Positions 35,826 to 44,645 of a stretch of DNA of 64,000 nt are shown here, piece by piece. Source of the stretch: Coleofasciculus sp. FACHB-T130. GTDB lineage: Bacteria > Cyanobacteriota > Cyanobacteriia > Cyanobacteriales > FACHB-T130. The stretch covers positions 1 through 64,000 of the forward strand of contig NZ_JACJOG010000009.1 of assembly GCF_014695375.1 (NCBI RefSeq), written 5' to 3'. The notes below the pieces were generated by a model. The model made no database searches, was not told the origin of the DNA, and worked only from the letters and a program-made list of their open reading frames with translations. Every line of letters starts with the position of its first letter. Positions within the stretch are counted from its first letter, which is position 1. Both the position numbers and the translations under genes were made by a program.

Positions 35826-36767
35826 CTAACGAACAGAGTTTAGGACTTCCGCCGGAGGTTGGAACACAAGCCCCTCCTCACTGGGTGGTGGCTCGTTTTC
35901 GTAGAGCGCAATGATGTCATCAGGAATGCGAGTGAGATCGCTACCCCGCATGAGTTCTCTGAGCGTAGTGCCCTGAGGCGCGGAGTCGAGATTCGGTGCG
36001 CCGCCCTTAGCGATAACATCGTCGAGGTGTACAGTTCTGAAGTCGATGCTAAAGCGCGTGCGTCCGGAGGTGTTGGGCACTGTCCAATGCAGCTGTGCGC
36101 CAGAGAAGAGGATGATTCCGCCTGGTTTGGTAACGACTCGGATCTGCGGATCGAGATCGACGTGTTCTAATGGGCGGGGTTGCTTCCGGGTATCTTTCTT
36201 GATATGCTGGGCGGCGTTTTTCCGCCCCTCCCGGTTCCACTCATAGTGGTTGTACTCGCTAGAGCCATTTTTTACTGGCTGGCTCCAGTAGCGGGGCTGA
36301 AATGCCATCGAACTCTCGGATTCATAGTCGTAGATGGGAAGCCACCAGTTCATCTGGCAGAGGGGAGCGGCGTACCAGGTGTCACGATGCGGGTGCAGCG
36401 GATAAGCAACCCCTGCGTTGAGGTAGGTGCCATCACACACAACCCTCATGCGCGGAACGTCGAAATAGGTTTTGTTCATTTCGCAGCCAAGATCCTCTAG
36501 CAGTTCCCGAATCAGCTGCTTTGACTTGGGGTGATGGATAAATCTGGGCTTGAGCGGAGCGACAATCTCCACAAACTTTTCGACGGGGAGGCTAAATTGT
36601 GCTTCTCGTGGATCTAGAGAACCAAACGCTTCTTGGGTAAGTTCGCGAGCTAATTCGCACAGCGCGATCGCACTTGGACGGGGTGAGAAGACAAAAATCT
36701 GTCCGTTGAAAAGATGTTTTCGCCTCACCTCATCGTTAACATCAGAATCGAAAAAGATTGTGTTCAC
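35826..36767 (-). CDS. Fe(II)/2-oxoglutarate-type dioxygenase
   Basis: A 313-residue protein with the facial triad of the Fe(II)/2OG oxygenase (phytanoyl-CoA hydroxylase-like) superfamily: HxD at His127 and Asp129 (YPLHPHRDTW), the distal His227 (GAQLHWTVPN), and Arg236/238 as the 2OG-binding Arg candidate (SGRTRFS). No membrane helix or signal peptide is present. It lies between the RfbC-like and DUF4910 genes and could hydroxylate or oxidise a sugar or a precursor made by this locus; the substrate is unknown. The start at 36767 fits the double-stranded beta-helix domain limits. Confidence 0.78.
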   Translation of the reverse strand: MNTIFFDSDVNDEVRRKHLFNGQIFVFSPRPSAIALCELARELTQEAFGSLDPREAQFSLPVEKFVEIVAPLKPRFIHHPKSKQLIRELLEDLGCEMNKTYFDVPRMRVVCDGTYLNAGVAYPLHPHRDTWYAAPLCQMNWWLPIYDYESESSMAFQPRYWSQPVKNGSSEYNHYEWNREGRKNAAQHIKKDTRKQPRPLEHVDLDPQIRVVTKPGGIILFSGAQLHWTVPNTSGRTRFSIDFRTVHLDDVIAKGGAPNLDSAPQGTTLRELMRGSDLTRIPDDIIALYENEPPPSEEGLVFQPPAEVLNSVR

Positions 36768-36871
36768 TTTGCTATTTCCTTAAGGGTTGTAGCGCTCAAT
36801 TCACTCTACATTATCCAAACATTGAGCGGGTAGTTCTGTATCGAACAACTCGCTCAATAGTTAGAAAAAAA

Positions 36872-37420
36872 TTATGCCCCGACAAGAACATAAGAGCTGA
36901 ACAAAGGCCAGGATAAATCTTTTTCGGAAATTTCACTGACGGGTAAGGGCCATTCAATCCCCAGGATGGGGTCGTCATAGTGCAGCCCGCGCTCATACCC
37001 TGGTGTATAAAACTCGCTCATCTGATATACCACTTCGGCGTCATCGGTTAGGGTTTGGAAACCGTGGGCAAACATTTCAGGAATATACAGGGCACGCCGG
37101 TTTTCAGCGGTTAGTTCGATGCCAACATGACACAAATACGTGGGCGATTCTGGACGCATATCGACGATTGCATCGTATATGGCACCACGGGTACAGCGAA
37201 CTAATTTTGTTTCGCTGGCGGGGGCTGCTTGATAATGCATACCCCGCAACGTCCCTTTTTTGTAGTTCACGGATAGGTTGCATTGGGCAACGTTTGGCTT
37301 TAATCCACGATCTGCAAATTCATTGGCACAAAAAGTCCGAGCAAATAATCCTCGATTATCTTCTCGTTGCTCTATGTCAATAATAAAGGCACCCTTGAGT
37401 TTGGTTTCGGTGAATATCAT
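36872..37420 (-). CDS. RfbC-type dTDP-4-dehydrorhamnose 3,5-epimerase family protein
   Basis: A 182-residue cupin-fold sugar epimerase. The start (MIFTETKLKGAFIIDIEQRE) overlaps the stop of the preceding methyltransferase gene in an ATGA tetranucleotide. A longer frame would extend into that gene. Signatures are the catalytic RGMHYQ His, EFYTPGYERGLHYDDP with the Tyr, and the PEMFAHGF loop. Such enzymes epimerise C3 and/or C5 of 4-keto sugars. Since rfbF is nearby and no dTDP-sugar genes are seen, the substrate here may be a CDP-4-keto-hexose. Confidence 0.9.
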   Translation of the reverse strand: MIFTETKLKGAFIIDIEQREDNRGLFARTFCANEFADRGLKPNVAQCNLSVNYKKGTLRGMHYQAAPASETKLVRCTRGAIYDAIVDMRPESPTYLCHVGIELTAENRRALYIPEMFAHGFQTLTDDAEVVYQMSEFYTPGYERGLHYDDPILGIEWPLPVSEISEKDLSWPLFSSYVLVGA

Positions 37421-38658
37421 AGGTAAACTTGCACTTCTGGAATTGGGACTACAAATTTGCCTCCCCACTCTCGAATAAATGCCATCTGCTGCATAATTTC
37501 CTCTTTGAGGTTCCAAGGCAAAATTAGCAGGTAGTCAGGCTGTCTTTCGCGGATTTCGTCGGGGTTGAGGACGGGGATATGAGTGCCGGGTAGAAAGGTT
37601 CCTTGCTTGTGAGGGCTGCGATCTACCGTAAAATCAACAAAGTCTGTGCGAACTCCACAATAATTTAGGAGGGTATTGCCTTTGGCTGGGGCACCATACC
37701 CTGCGATCGCTTTCCCCTGTTGTTTCGCTTCAATCAAAAAAGTCAGTAGCTTGCGCTTGGTTTCTTTGACTTTTTCTCCAAAGGTCAGATAGGTGTCTAT
37801 CTTATCTAAGCCTGCCTGGGTTTCCTTGGATTTTAATTGATTGACGCGATCGCTCATGGCTGGCTCAGCCGCATTGTCATGCTTGCCGTAAATTCGCAGC
37901 GAACCGCCGTGAGTCGGGATTTCTTCGACATCAAATAAGGTCAAACCGTGAGCTGCAAAGATTTTTTCGACGGTTAAGAAGGAGAAGTAGGAAAAATGCT
38001 CATGATAAATTGTGTCAAACTGATTTTGCTGCATCAGCTGTAACAAATGGGGAAATTCCATTGTCAAGATGCCATCTGGCTTCAAGGCTATCTTCATTCC
38101 CGCTACAAAATCATTCACATCCGGAACGTGGGCGAGGACGTTGTTGCCCAACAACAGATTGGCTTGCTTCCCCTCTGCTGCCAGTTCCTTAGCTGTTTCC
38201 ACCCCAAAGAACTTGACTAAGCTGGGAATTCCTTTTTCCTCTGCGACTTTTGCTACATTTGCCGCTGGTTCGATTCCTAAAACCGGGATTCCCTTTTCAT
38301 GGAAATACTGCAACAGGTAGCCGTCATTACTAGCAATTTCAATGACTTGATGATTTTTGTCAAACCCAAACCTTTCTACCATCAAGTCCGTGTAAGCTTT
38401 GGCATGACGCAACCAACTGTCTGAGTAAGAAGAAAAGTAAGCGTAGTCTCCATCCCCAAAGATATGATCGGGAGATTCAAACTCTTCTAGCTGCACCAAA
38501 AGGCAACTTTCGCAAACATAGGCATGAAGTGGGTAACTTTTTTCTGCCCGACGCAGCTGTTCTGGTGTTAGGTAGTCATTGGCAATGGGTGACATCCCTA
38601 GATCGGCAAAGGTGTGCTCAAGGGATTTGCTGCAAAAACGACACTTAGCGATCGCCAT
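37417..38658 (-). CDS. NDP-hexose C-methyltransferase-like SAM-dependent enzyme
   Basis: A 413-residue enzyme of the sugar C-methyltransferase type (as for TDP-sugar C3-methyltransferases). An N-terminal zinc-binding domain has Cys6, Cys9 (CRFC), Cys49 and Cys52 (CESC). The SAM-binding core begins VIEIASNDGYLLQYF (about 105-119), and the C-terminal Rossmann-like domain contains IAGYGAPAKGNTLLNY. These enzymes add a branch methyl to a 4-keto sugar, which points to a branched-chain sugar. It overlaps its upstream epimerase gene by 14 bp and its downstream epimerase gene by 4 bp, indicating a tightly coupled operon. Confidence 0.9.
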   Translation of the reverse strand: MAIAKCRFCSKSLEHTFADLGMSPIANDYLTPEQLRRAEKSYPLHAYVCESCLLVQLEEFESPDHIFGDGDYAYFSSYSDSWLRHAKAYTDLMVERFGFDKNHQVIEIASNDGYLLQYFHEKGIPVLGIEPAANVAKVAEEKGIPSLVKFFGVETAKELAAEGKQANLLLGNNVLAHVPDVNDFVAGMKIALKPDGILTMEFPHLLQLMQQNQFDTIYHEHFSYFSFLTVEKIFAAHGLTLFDVEEIPTHGGSLRIYGKHDNAAEPAMSDRVNQLKSKETQAGLDKIDTYLTFGEKVKETKRKLLTFLIEAKQQGKAIAGYGAPAKGNTLLNYCGVRTDFVDFTVDRSPHKQGTFLPGTHIPVLNPDEIRERQPDYLLILPWNLKEEIMQQMAFIREWGGKFVVPIPEVQVYL

Positions 38659-39694
38659 GATTTAATAACTCCTTACTCCAGAAAAAATCTCGATCAATTT
38701 GTTGGGTGCGAATTAGGTACTCTAGCTGCTTCAAGCGAGTGAAACCTCGGAACAAGAAGATATCTTCAGTCATATCAATTTGCTTGAACAAATCGAATAA
38801 CTGCTGGGCACCCCGTCGGGCATCCCATTCACACTTAAATCCCGGTAGGGTTTTGTTAATTTTCTCGAAAGAAACTCGATAGCTGCGGTTGTCCGAACCG
38901 TTTTCTCCAAAAGTTAACTGGCATCCTTGGAAGACTGAGGCAATAATTTCCGCAATTTCTTTCACTCGATAGTTATGAGCGGTGTCTCCGACGTTGAAAA
39001 TTTGGTTGTGAACGATGTCACGGGGCGCTTCTAAGGTGCAGATAATTGCCTTACAGATATCAAGGGCGTGAACCAACGGACGCCAGGGAGTTCCGTCGCT
39101 GGTCATTTTGATTTCTTTCGTTGTCCAAGCTAAGCCCGCCAAGTTGTTTAAAACAATATCAAACCGCATTCTGGGAGATGCCCCAAAAGCAGTGGCATTT
39201 CGCAGAAAGGTCGGAGAAAAATCGTCATCGGCGAGTGGCTTGACATCTCTTTCTACGAAGGTTTTACATTCTGCATAAGCAGTTTGGGGGTTGACGGGAG
39301 ATTCTTCCGTCACATCATCTTTTGTGGCGACGCCGTAGACGCTGCAAGAAGACATATAAACGAAGCGCCGCACACCCGCTGCCTTCGCTAGATTGGCAAG
39401 GCGAACTGAACCTTTATGGTTAATGTCGTAGGTGATATTGGGTGAGAGTTGTCCGGCGGGATCGTTGGAAAGTTCTGCCATGTGAACAATTGCCTCGACC
39501 CCCTCTAAGTCTTCTGGTGTGATGTGCCGCAAATCTTTGTTGAGGGTTTTGGCAGTTAAATCGGTGGCGTTATACAGCCAACCTACTTTGTAGAAGCCGG
39601 TGTCTACCCCGATCGTTTCGTGTCCGCGTTTCATCAAAAGGGGGGCGAGTAACGAGCCAAGATAGCCTTCTGTTCCGGTTACTAATACTTTCAT
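38645..39694 (-). CDS. NAD-dependent epimerase/dehydratase
   Basis: A 349-residue extended SDR. It has the Rossmann motif GTEGYLGS (residues 7-14), active-site Ser116 region (YMSSCSVYG), and Tyr140/Lys144 (YAECK). It is probably a nucleotide-sugar 4-epimerase, dehydratase or 4-ketoreductase. CDP-glucose 4,6-dehydratase, expected next to rfbF, is a possibility but cannot be confirmed by eye. The C-terminal ~70 residues are specific to the subfamily. The end overlaps the methyltransferase gene by 14 bp. It belongs to the rfbF-lhgO-epimerase-methyltransferase-rfbC block. Confidence 0.88.
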   Translation of the reverse strand: MKVLVTGTEGYLGSLLAPLLMKRGHETIGVDTGFYKVGWLYNATDLTAKTLNKDLRHITPEDLEGVEAIVHMAELSNDPAGQLSPNITYDINHKGSVRLANLAKAAGVRRFVYMSSCSVYGVATKDDVTEESPVNPQTAYAECKTFVERDVKPLADDDFSPTFLRNATAFGASPRMRFDIVLNNLAGLAWTTKEIKMTSDGTPWRPLVHALDICKAIICTLEAPRDIVHNQIFNVGDTAHNYRVKEIAEIIASVFQGCQLTFGENGSDNRSYRVSFEKINKTLPGFKCEWDARRGAQQLFDLFKQIDMTEDIFLFRGFTRLKQLEYLIRTQQIDRDFFWSKELLNHGDR

Positions 39695-39705
39695 TCGTTC
39701 AATTC

Positions 39706-40920
39706 CTAAACGCTAACAGTTGTTTGTAGGGGTTGGGGTTCCGGAATTTGCTCTACGATTGCTTTGCCAATTTCCAGGGAAGAGGTAGCCGCGGGGGAAG
39801 GCGCATTGCAAACGTGGACGGAGCGATCGCCTTTGACAATTAAAAAGTCGTCCACTAACTTGCCATCGTTCATCAAAGCTTGAGCGCGAACCCCGGCGTG
39901 GGTGGGAATTAGGTCATCTGACTGCACTTCCGGAATCAGTCTTTGCAAGCTCCGCACAAAGGCGGCTTTACTGAAGGAGCGAATGATTTCCTGAATGCCT
40001 TCGTCGGCGTGTTTTGCCGCTAGTTTCCAAAAACCGGGATAGGTCATCACTTCAGCAAAATCTCGCAGATTAAAGTCTGTCTTTTTGTAGCCTTCACGCT
40101 TGAGGCTGAGAACGGCATTGGGTCCTGCGTGGACGCTTCCATCAATCATCCGGGTGAAGTGAACGCCCAGGAAAGGAAAATCTGGGTTAGGAACCGGATA
40201 AATCAGGGTTTTGACGAGATAGCGTTTTTCTGGCGTGAGTTCGTAGTATTCTCCCCGGAAAGGGACGATTTTCGCTTGTGGATCGACGTTTCCTAATTTG
40301 GCAACGCGATCGCTATGCAGTCCGGCACAATTGATGACAAAGCGCGTTTCAAACGTGCCGTTATTTGTCTCAAGTACCTGATTCTCCCCCGTTCCAACAA
40401 TTTTCTCAACTTTGGTATTGAGGCGAAGTTCTCCACCTTGGGCTTCAACTAGCTCAGCATATTTCCGAGCCACCTGCTTGTAATCGGCAATCCCGGTTGC
40501 GTACACCCGAATACCCGCGATACAGGCGACATGAGGTTCAATTTCTTTGACTTCCTCTGCACTAATCTTGCTAATTTTTAACCCATTTTCCAAGCCGCGT
40601 TGATAGAGGCTTTCTAATCGTGGCAGCTCTTTTTCCTCCGTTGCCACAATTACTTTGCCGCAGACTTCGTGTGCAATGCCATGCTCTCGGCAGAATTCTA
40701 CCATTGAGCGGCTTCCTTCTCGGCAAAATTTAGCTTTGAAACTTCCTGGTTTGTAATAAATGCCAGCGTGAATCACGCCACTATTATTGCCAGTTTGGTG
40801 ATAAGCCCACTGGCTCTCTTTTTCCAGCACCACTATACGGGCAGAGGGATAGCGTTTGCCCAAAGCCATTGCTGTAGAAAGTCCAACAATCCCGCCGCCA
40901 ATAATTGCAAAATCATACAT
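39706..40920 (-). CDS. lhgO: L-2-hydroxyglutarate oxidase-like FAD enzyme
   Basis: A 404-residue FAD-dependent oxidase of the LhgO group. The N-terminal FAD motif is FAIIGGGIVGLSTAMALGKR, with HQTGNNSGVIHAGIYYKPGS as the family-typical substrate-side signature and VRAQALMNDGKLVDDF near the C-terminus. The known reaction is L-2-hydroxyglutarate to 2-oxoglutarate, membrane-associated. In this operon, 11 bp upstream of the epimerase gene, it could instead oxidise a hydroxy-acid or sugar, or supply 2-oxoglutarate for the dioxygenase encoded nearby. The orthology call is good; the role in the cluster is inference. Confidence 0.88.
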   Translation of the reverse strand: MYDFAIIGGGIVGLSTAMALGKRYPSARIVVLEKESQWAYHQTGNNSGVIHAGIYYKPGSFKAKFCREGSRSMVEFCREHGIAHEVCGKVIVATEEKELPRLESLYQRGLENGLKISKISAEEVKEIEPHVACIAGIRVYATGIADYKQVARKYAELVEAQGGELRLNTKVEKIVGTGENQVLETNNGTFETRFVINCAGLHSDRVAKLGNVDPQAKIVPFRGEYYELTPEKRYLVKTLIYPVPNPDFPFLGVHFTRMIDGSVHAGPNAVLSLKREGYKKTDFNLRDFAEVMTYPGFWKLAAKHADEGIQEIIRSFSKAAFVRSLQRLIPEVQSDDLIPTHAGVRAQALMNDGKLVDDFLIVKGDRSVHVCNAPSPAATSSLEIGKAIVEQIPEPQPLQTTVSV

Positions 40921-40973
40921 AAGAGTTCTTGCCCCTGCAACTGAAATGGATGAGTGTTTATCCTAAAAATTTG

Positions 40974-41747
40974 TTACCAAACTTTCCAAGGAGCATTCCC
41001 ACTCTTCCAAAGTTCTTCTAGGTAGTTCTTATCTCGTAAAGTATCCATTGGTTGCCAAAAACCAGGATGTCTGTAAGCAGCCAGATGTCCATCTTGAGAT
41101 AATTTTTTCAGGGGTTCTTGCTCCCAAATTGTGGAGTCATCTTCAATATAATCAATGACTTCCGGCTCTAGAACAAAGTAACCCCCATTAATCCAAGCAC
41201 CATCCCCTTCAGGCTTCTCCCGAAAAGTGGTAATTTTATGTTGATCGGGTTCTAAAGAAATCGCTCCAAAACGTCCCGGTGGCTGAGTTGCAGTCAAGGT
41301 TGCCAAACACTTTTGCTCTCGATGAAAGTCTATTAGCTCTTGAATATTGACATTCGCTACGCCATCTCCATAAGTAAAGCAAAAGGTTTGATTCCCAATA
41401 TGCTCTCTAACTCGCTTTAAGCGTCCTCCGGTCATCGTTTGATCTCCGGTATCTACCAACGTGACTCGCCAGGGTTCGGCATAGCCACAATGCACATTCA
41501 TTTGGTTAAACCGCATATCAAACGTGACATCGGACATATGTAAGAAGTAGTTGGCAAAATACTCCTTAATTACGTAGCCTTTATAACCACAGCAGATAAT
41601 GAAATCGTTGATTCCATAAGCTGCGTAAATTTTCATAATATGCCACAGCACAGGTCGTCCACCAATTTCCACCATCGGCTTTGGTTTGATTGTGGTTTCT
41701 TCCGTGAGTCGAGTTCCAAGGCCTCCAGCCAGTATCACTGCTTTCAT
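40974..41747 (-). CDS. rfbF: Glucose-1-phosphate cytidylyltransferase
   Basis: A 257-residue nucleotidyltransferase that makes CDP-glucose from CTP and glucose-1-phosphate. It has the signature [20 protein letters not shown] at the N-terminus, [11 protein letters not shown] for metal binding, and PPGRFGAI and [13 protein letters not shown] typical of RfbF. Length is the usual 257. It opens the sugar-nucleotide block and sits 53 bp upstream of lhgO on the same strand. Together with the epimerases and the C-methyltransferase it implies a CDP-linked deoxy or branched sugar. A decayed second copy lies near 44225-44321. Confidence 0.95.
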   Translation of the reverse strand: MKAVILAGGLGTRLTEETTIKPKPMVEIGGRPVLWHIMKIYAAYGINDFIICCGYKGYVIKEYFANYFLHMSDVTFDMRFNQMNVHCGYAEPWRVTLVDTGDQTMTGGRLKRVREHIGNQTFCFTYGDGVANVNIQELIDFHREQKCLATLTATQPPGRFGAISLEPDQHKITTFREKPEGDGAWINGGYFVLEPEVIDYIEDDSTIWEQEPLKKLSQDGHLAAYRHPGFWQPMDTLRDKNYLEELWKSGNAPWKVW

Positions 41748-41969
41748 GCGATCGCCTCTTTTTTCATGAAAATGAATCTATACCTTTAGATAGATTCATG
41801 TATAATAGAAATGTATTCTTAGTCGAAAAAATCAATTTTCTCTAATTAAATATTCTAAGCGGAAAATACTGAGATATCTGTAAAGATACAGTAAACAAAT
41901 AGAGGGTCTTTATTAAAACTTTAAAAAGTTGAGCCTCTAGTAGTTTTAAATTTTTAACTCATAAAAACA

Positions 41970-42004
41970 GCAAAAAAATCGCAAAATCGACTAATTTTGC
42001 GATT
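41970..42004 (-). terminator. Intrinsic terminator after the small EamA/SMR-type gene
   Basis: AATCGCAAAAT and ATTTTGCGATT form a perfect 11-bp stem with a 6-nt loop. On the minus strand a run of seven T follows. It ends the transcript that finishes at 42056. The remaining ~220 bp up to rfbF are AT-rich and probably hold the rfbF promoter. Confidence 0.85.
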
Positions 42005-42055
42005 CAAGCTTGTAGGCTAGAGCAGTAGCTTAGAAGGTTGCCGATAGAATACTAA

Positions 42056-42415
42056 CTATGTTATTGAAGACAATCTGCCAAAAGCGATCGCGCAAATTCC
42101 ACTGAGCATCAATCCCACTCCCACCCAATCAACCGGAGAAACTTTCTCCCTGAGAATAACTGCTCCGGCAATCGTCGTTGCTACCACCGTTAAGCCAATC
42201 ACCACTGGATAAGCAACTGATAAATTAAACTTCCCCAAAACTAAAATATAGAAAACTGTACTGAGACCATAAACTAAAATCCCACCCAGCAAGTAAAGAT
42301 TTAAGGGATTTTGACCGGCTCCCAATTTTAACAATGTTTGTGCGAGAGTATTTAAGCCAACGGTCAGCAAGATTAAAAAAGGAAATAGAAGATTAGCTAA
42401 CATAAACAACGACAC
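42056..42415 (-). CDS. Small four-helix EamA/SMR-type transporter protein
   Basis: A 119-residue membrane protein with four transmembrane helices (about 8-24, 38-57, 65-86, 94-114). It contains LNTLAQTLLKLGAGQ and ILREKVSPVDWVGVGLMLSG, typical of the EamA/SMR drug-metabolite transporter superfamily, including ArnE/F-like undecaprenyl-phosphate-sugar flippase subunits. In this locus, next to the decaprenyl-phosphate phosphoribosyltransferase homologue, a flippase role for a polyprenyl-linked sugar is attractive but not shown. Such proteins work as dimers. It is 33 bp downstream of the YqeG-like gene. Confidence 0.82.
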   Translation of the reverse strand: MSLFMLANLLFPFLILLTVGLNTLAQTLLKLGAGQNPLNLYLLGGILVYGLSTVFYILVLGKFNLSVAYPVVIGLTVVATTIAGAVILREKVSPVDWVGVGLMLSGICAIAFGRLSSIT

Positions 42416-42448
42416 TTTCTTGGATATTCAGCTTGCTTAAGCCATCGC

Positions 42449-43033
42449 TTAATAAAAAGAATCAAAATCCCAAAGCTCGCGGTCGTTAGGCCACGGTGTT
42501 TGGACTCGTTTTCCCAGGAGTTTTTCCCACCATCGAAAGGGATGAGGAAGCGTGGCAACTTGGATGCTCGCACAGCCGCTTAGCCATGCCCCTAACACAT
42601 CTGTATGACGGCTATCACCAATAACGACAACTTGTTTTGGTTTAAGCCGCATATATTTGATGGCTTTACGGAAGGCAAAAGGAAAGGGTTTCTTGGCTGG
42701 GTTGATTGCTGGAATCTCTAGACGATGGGACCAAGCCTTTACCCGATACCGGCGCTTGCCATTCGAGAGAATGAAAAATTGAAATCCTTGTAATTTTGCC
42801 TGTTCGATCCAAGCTTCGGCACCAGGAGACACGTAGCGATCGTCTTCAGAAACAATGGTGTTGTCTAAATCGATAATAATCCCTTGAATTCCGCAAAGCT
42901 TTAGCCAGTCAAGCTCTATGGCTGCCAAGCTGTACGCCTCTCTCGGAAAACTGTAAGGCCCCTGGTTGACAGCCGGTTTTTTAGATTTTTGTTTAACAGA
43001 GCGGGAAAAGAACAGAGACACTCGGTTTAACAT
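42449..43033 (-). CDS. YqeG family HAD IIIA-type phosphatase
   Basis: A 194-residue HAD-superfamily phosphatase. Motif I is IIIDLDNTIVS, motif II is ILSNG, motif III is a Lys in NPAKKPF, and motif IV is VVIGDSRHTDVLGA. YqeG members are usually annotated as phosphatases of uncertain physiological substrate, some acting on phosphatidylglycerophosphate or phospho-sugars. It sits between the phosphoribosyltransferase and the transporter genes and might dephosphorylate the 5-phosphoribosyl-lipid product, as required in the known decaprenyl-phosphoryl-ribose pathway. That link is inference. Confidence 0.88.
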   Translation of the reverse strand: MLNRVSLFFSRSVKQKSKKPAVNQGPYSFPREAYSLAAIELDWLKLCGIQGIIIDLDNTIVSEDDRYVSPGAEAWIEQAKLQGFQFFILSNGKRRYRVKAWSHRLEIPAINPAKKPFPFAFRKAIKYMRLKPKQVVVIGDSRHTDVLGAWLSGCASIQVATLPHPFRWWEKLLGKRVQTPWPNDRELWDFDSFY

Positions 43034-43050
43034 TTGGTCATTTCACTCAC

Positions 43051-43080
43051 AGCCACAACAAGTTCAGCCACAACAAGTTC
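43051..43080. repeat. Two direct copies of a 15-bp word
   Basis: AGCCACAACAAGTTC occurs at 43051-43065 and 43066-43080, in the short gap between the phosphoribosyltransferase and YqeG-like genes. Confidence 0.85.
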
Positions 43081-43100
43081 AGAGACTAACAACTCAAAAA

Positions 43101-44081
43101 TTACTCGATTAGCCCTTGACGTTTCAGGAATAGAATGACAAAGCTGGTAACGATCCAAGAGAGTACCGTCAGGAGAATCGGCACGTCTTTTAATAAAATT
43201 TCCTCCGGACGCTCAGTCTGTCCTCCTTCGTCATCGATATCGCTTCTCCGAGCGATTTCTTGCGGATCGCTCAGTAGCTGATAGCGGAAAACCCCGTATA
43301 CAACAAAGGGTAATGTAAGTAACATCCAAGGTGTTGATGCTCCACGAACTTGAGGTCCGGAACTCCAGATCGCGTAGGTCATGACTGCGCCGGTTGTCAC
43401 TGTATTTTCCATGCGGCTGAGTAGAGGCAACGAGTAGCGCTTCAATACAGACCGGGTCTTGCCACCTCTAATTGACAATAGCCGCAGTTCTGCTTTGCGC
43501 TTTTCCACACCCAGAAACAAAGCCAGCATAGCAGTACACAGGAGAAACCAGGGGGATAAAACAATGTTTGTTGCAGCAGCACCTGCATAGGCTCGCAAGA
43601 CAAAACCCATTGCGATCGCAATAATATCCAAAATCACAGTCCGCTTCAGCCGCAGGTTGTAGGCAATTTGCAGCAGTGCGTATGCGGTGATGGTTGCTCC
43701 CAAGTAGGGCGATCGCAACCAGCCGACAATTAAACCAGTACCCAGCAAACAGACTGCCATTACCATCGCCACTGGTACGCTGACTAAGCCTGCGGCAATG
43801 GGTCGCTTACTCTTGACTGGATGTAGACGGTCAGCTTCTACATCTGCAATGTCATTGAGTAGATAGAAGCTACTCGAAGTCAAACAGAACAAAGCAAACG
43901 CCAGTAAAGAGCCTAGCAAAGATTCCAGATTAATACTGAAAGCAAACAAGGGCGCTGCAAAAACAATCAGATTTTTTGTCCACTGGCGTGGTCTTAAAGC
44001 TTTAATATAAGGAAATTTTATAGAATTATCAGCTAGCTTAGTTGAATTTTGTTTATCACTAGGAAATCCGGGAATTTTCAT
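43101..44081 (-). CDS. UbiA-family decaprenyl-phosphate phosphoribosyltransferase homologue
   Basis: A 326-residue polytopic prenyltransferase-like protein with eight to nine helices. It carries the Asp-rich NDIADVEADRLHP motif (residues 76-88) and a second Asp-containing loop around 180-200, as in UbiA-superfamily DPPR synthases. These enzymes transfer 5-phosphoribose from PRPP to decaprenyl phosphate. In mycobacteria the product leads to the arabinofuranosyl donor. In this locus it suggests a furanosyl or ribosyl donor for the GT-C enzymes encoded nearby. The N-terminal 25 residues are polar and Lys/Ser-rich. Confidence 0.85.
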   Translation of the reverse strand: MKIPGFPSDKQNSTKLADNSIKFPYIKALRPRQWTKNLIVFAAPLFAFSINLESLLGSLLAFALFCLTSSSFYLLNDIADVEADRLHPVKSKRPIAAGLVSVPVAMVMAVCLLGTGLIVGWLRSPYLGATITAYALLQIAYNLRLKRTVILDIIAIAMGFVLRAYAGAAATNIVLSPWFLLCTAMLALFLGVEKRKAELRLLSIRGGKTRSVLKRYSLPLLSRMENTVTTGAVMTYAIWSSGPQVRGASTPWMLLTLPFVVYGVFRYQLLSDPQEIARRSDIDDEGGQTERPEEILLKDVPILLTVLSWIVTSFVILFLKRQGLIE

Positions 44082-44224
44082 TTGCTTTTAAACCTTTTTT
44101 CTGATAGAAATAATTTTTTTAGGCAGATTCACTGCAAAACTTCGTTTTAAAGTAACCCAGCTTGTAGTAAATACTACAGTCAACAACACCACGGTTTAAA
44201 TGACTTTTATTCCCAATCTGTGGA

Positions 44225-44321
44225 TGCATCTGTATGTAGTCAATGATTTCCGACTTTAGGACTCAATACCCACTTTACTCTCCTAAGTACCAAGTCCTCC
44301 AGTAAGCAGCGCTGCTTTCAT
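44225..44321 (-). pseudogene. Relic of an rfbF-like gene
   Basis: On the minus strand an ATG at 44319-44321 begins MKAALLTGGLGT, matching the start of RfbF, but a stop follows at once. The sequence then resembles, near 44235-44265, the segment of rfbF that encodes the region around EVIDYI. Most of the gene between is gone. This is an internally deleted remnant of a second cytidylyltransferase gene. The rest of the 560-bp gap (44082-44645) shows no gene. Confidence 0.6.
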
Positions 44322-44645
44322 GCAATAACTTCGTAATTCTCACAGAGAGTAGCTTTTTTATCTAGATGTACCAGTTTAAGCCGAGATTAAATAAGAAAAA
44401 ATTTAATCGCTTATTCCGTAATGATTTTAGTCGAAAAATCGTTAATAAACTATCAAGACTCCATAAATATGCATTCTTTTATATAAAGATTTGGCAAAGC
44501 AGGCAATTTCTCACGTAGCTCCCTAATTTCGTAAGAGCATTCAAAAAAAATACCCAGGTAAGTTGCACAATCGTTGATAACCAGGATTTTAAGTAAGCTC
44601 TGATAATTTCAAAGGTTATTTGCAGCAAATCGCCACTAATTGTTA

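Noticed and set aside
37421-37516. Extension of the RfbC-like gene into the methyltransferase gene
   Set aside because: The family N-terminus begins at the internal Met that forms the ATGA overlap.
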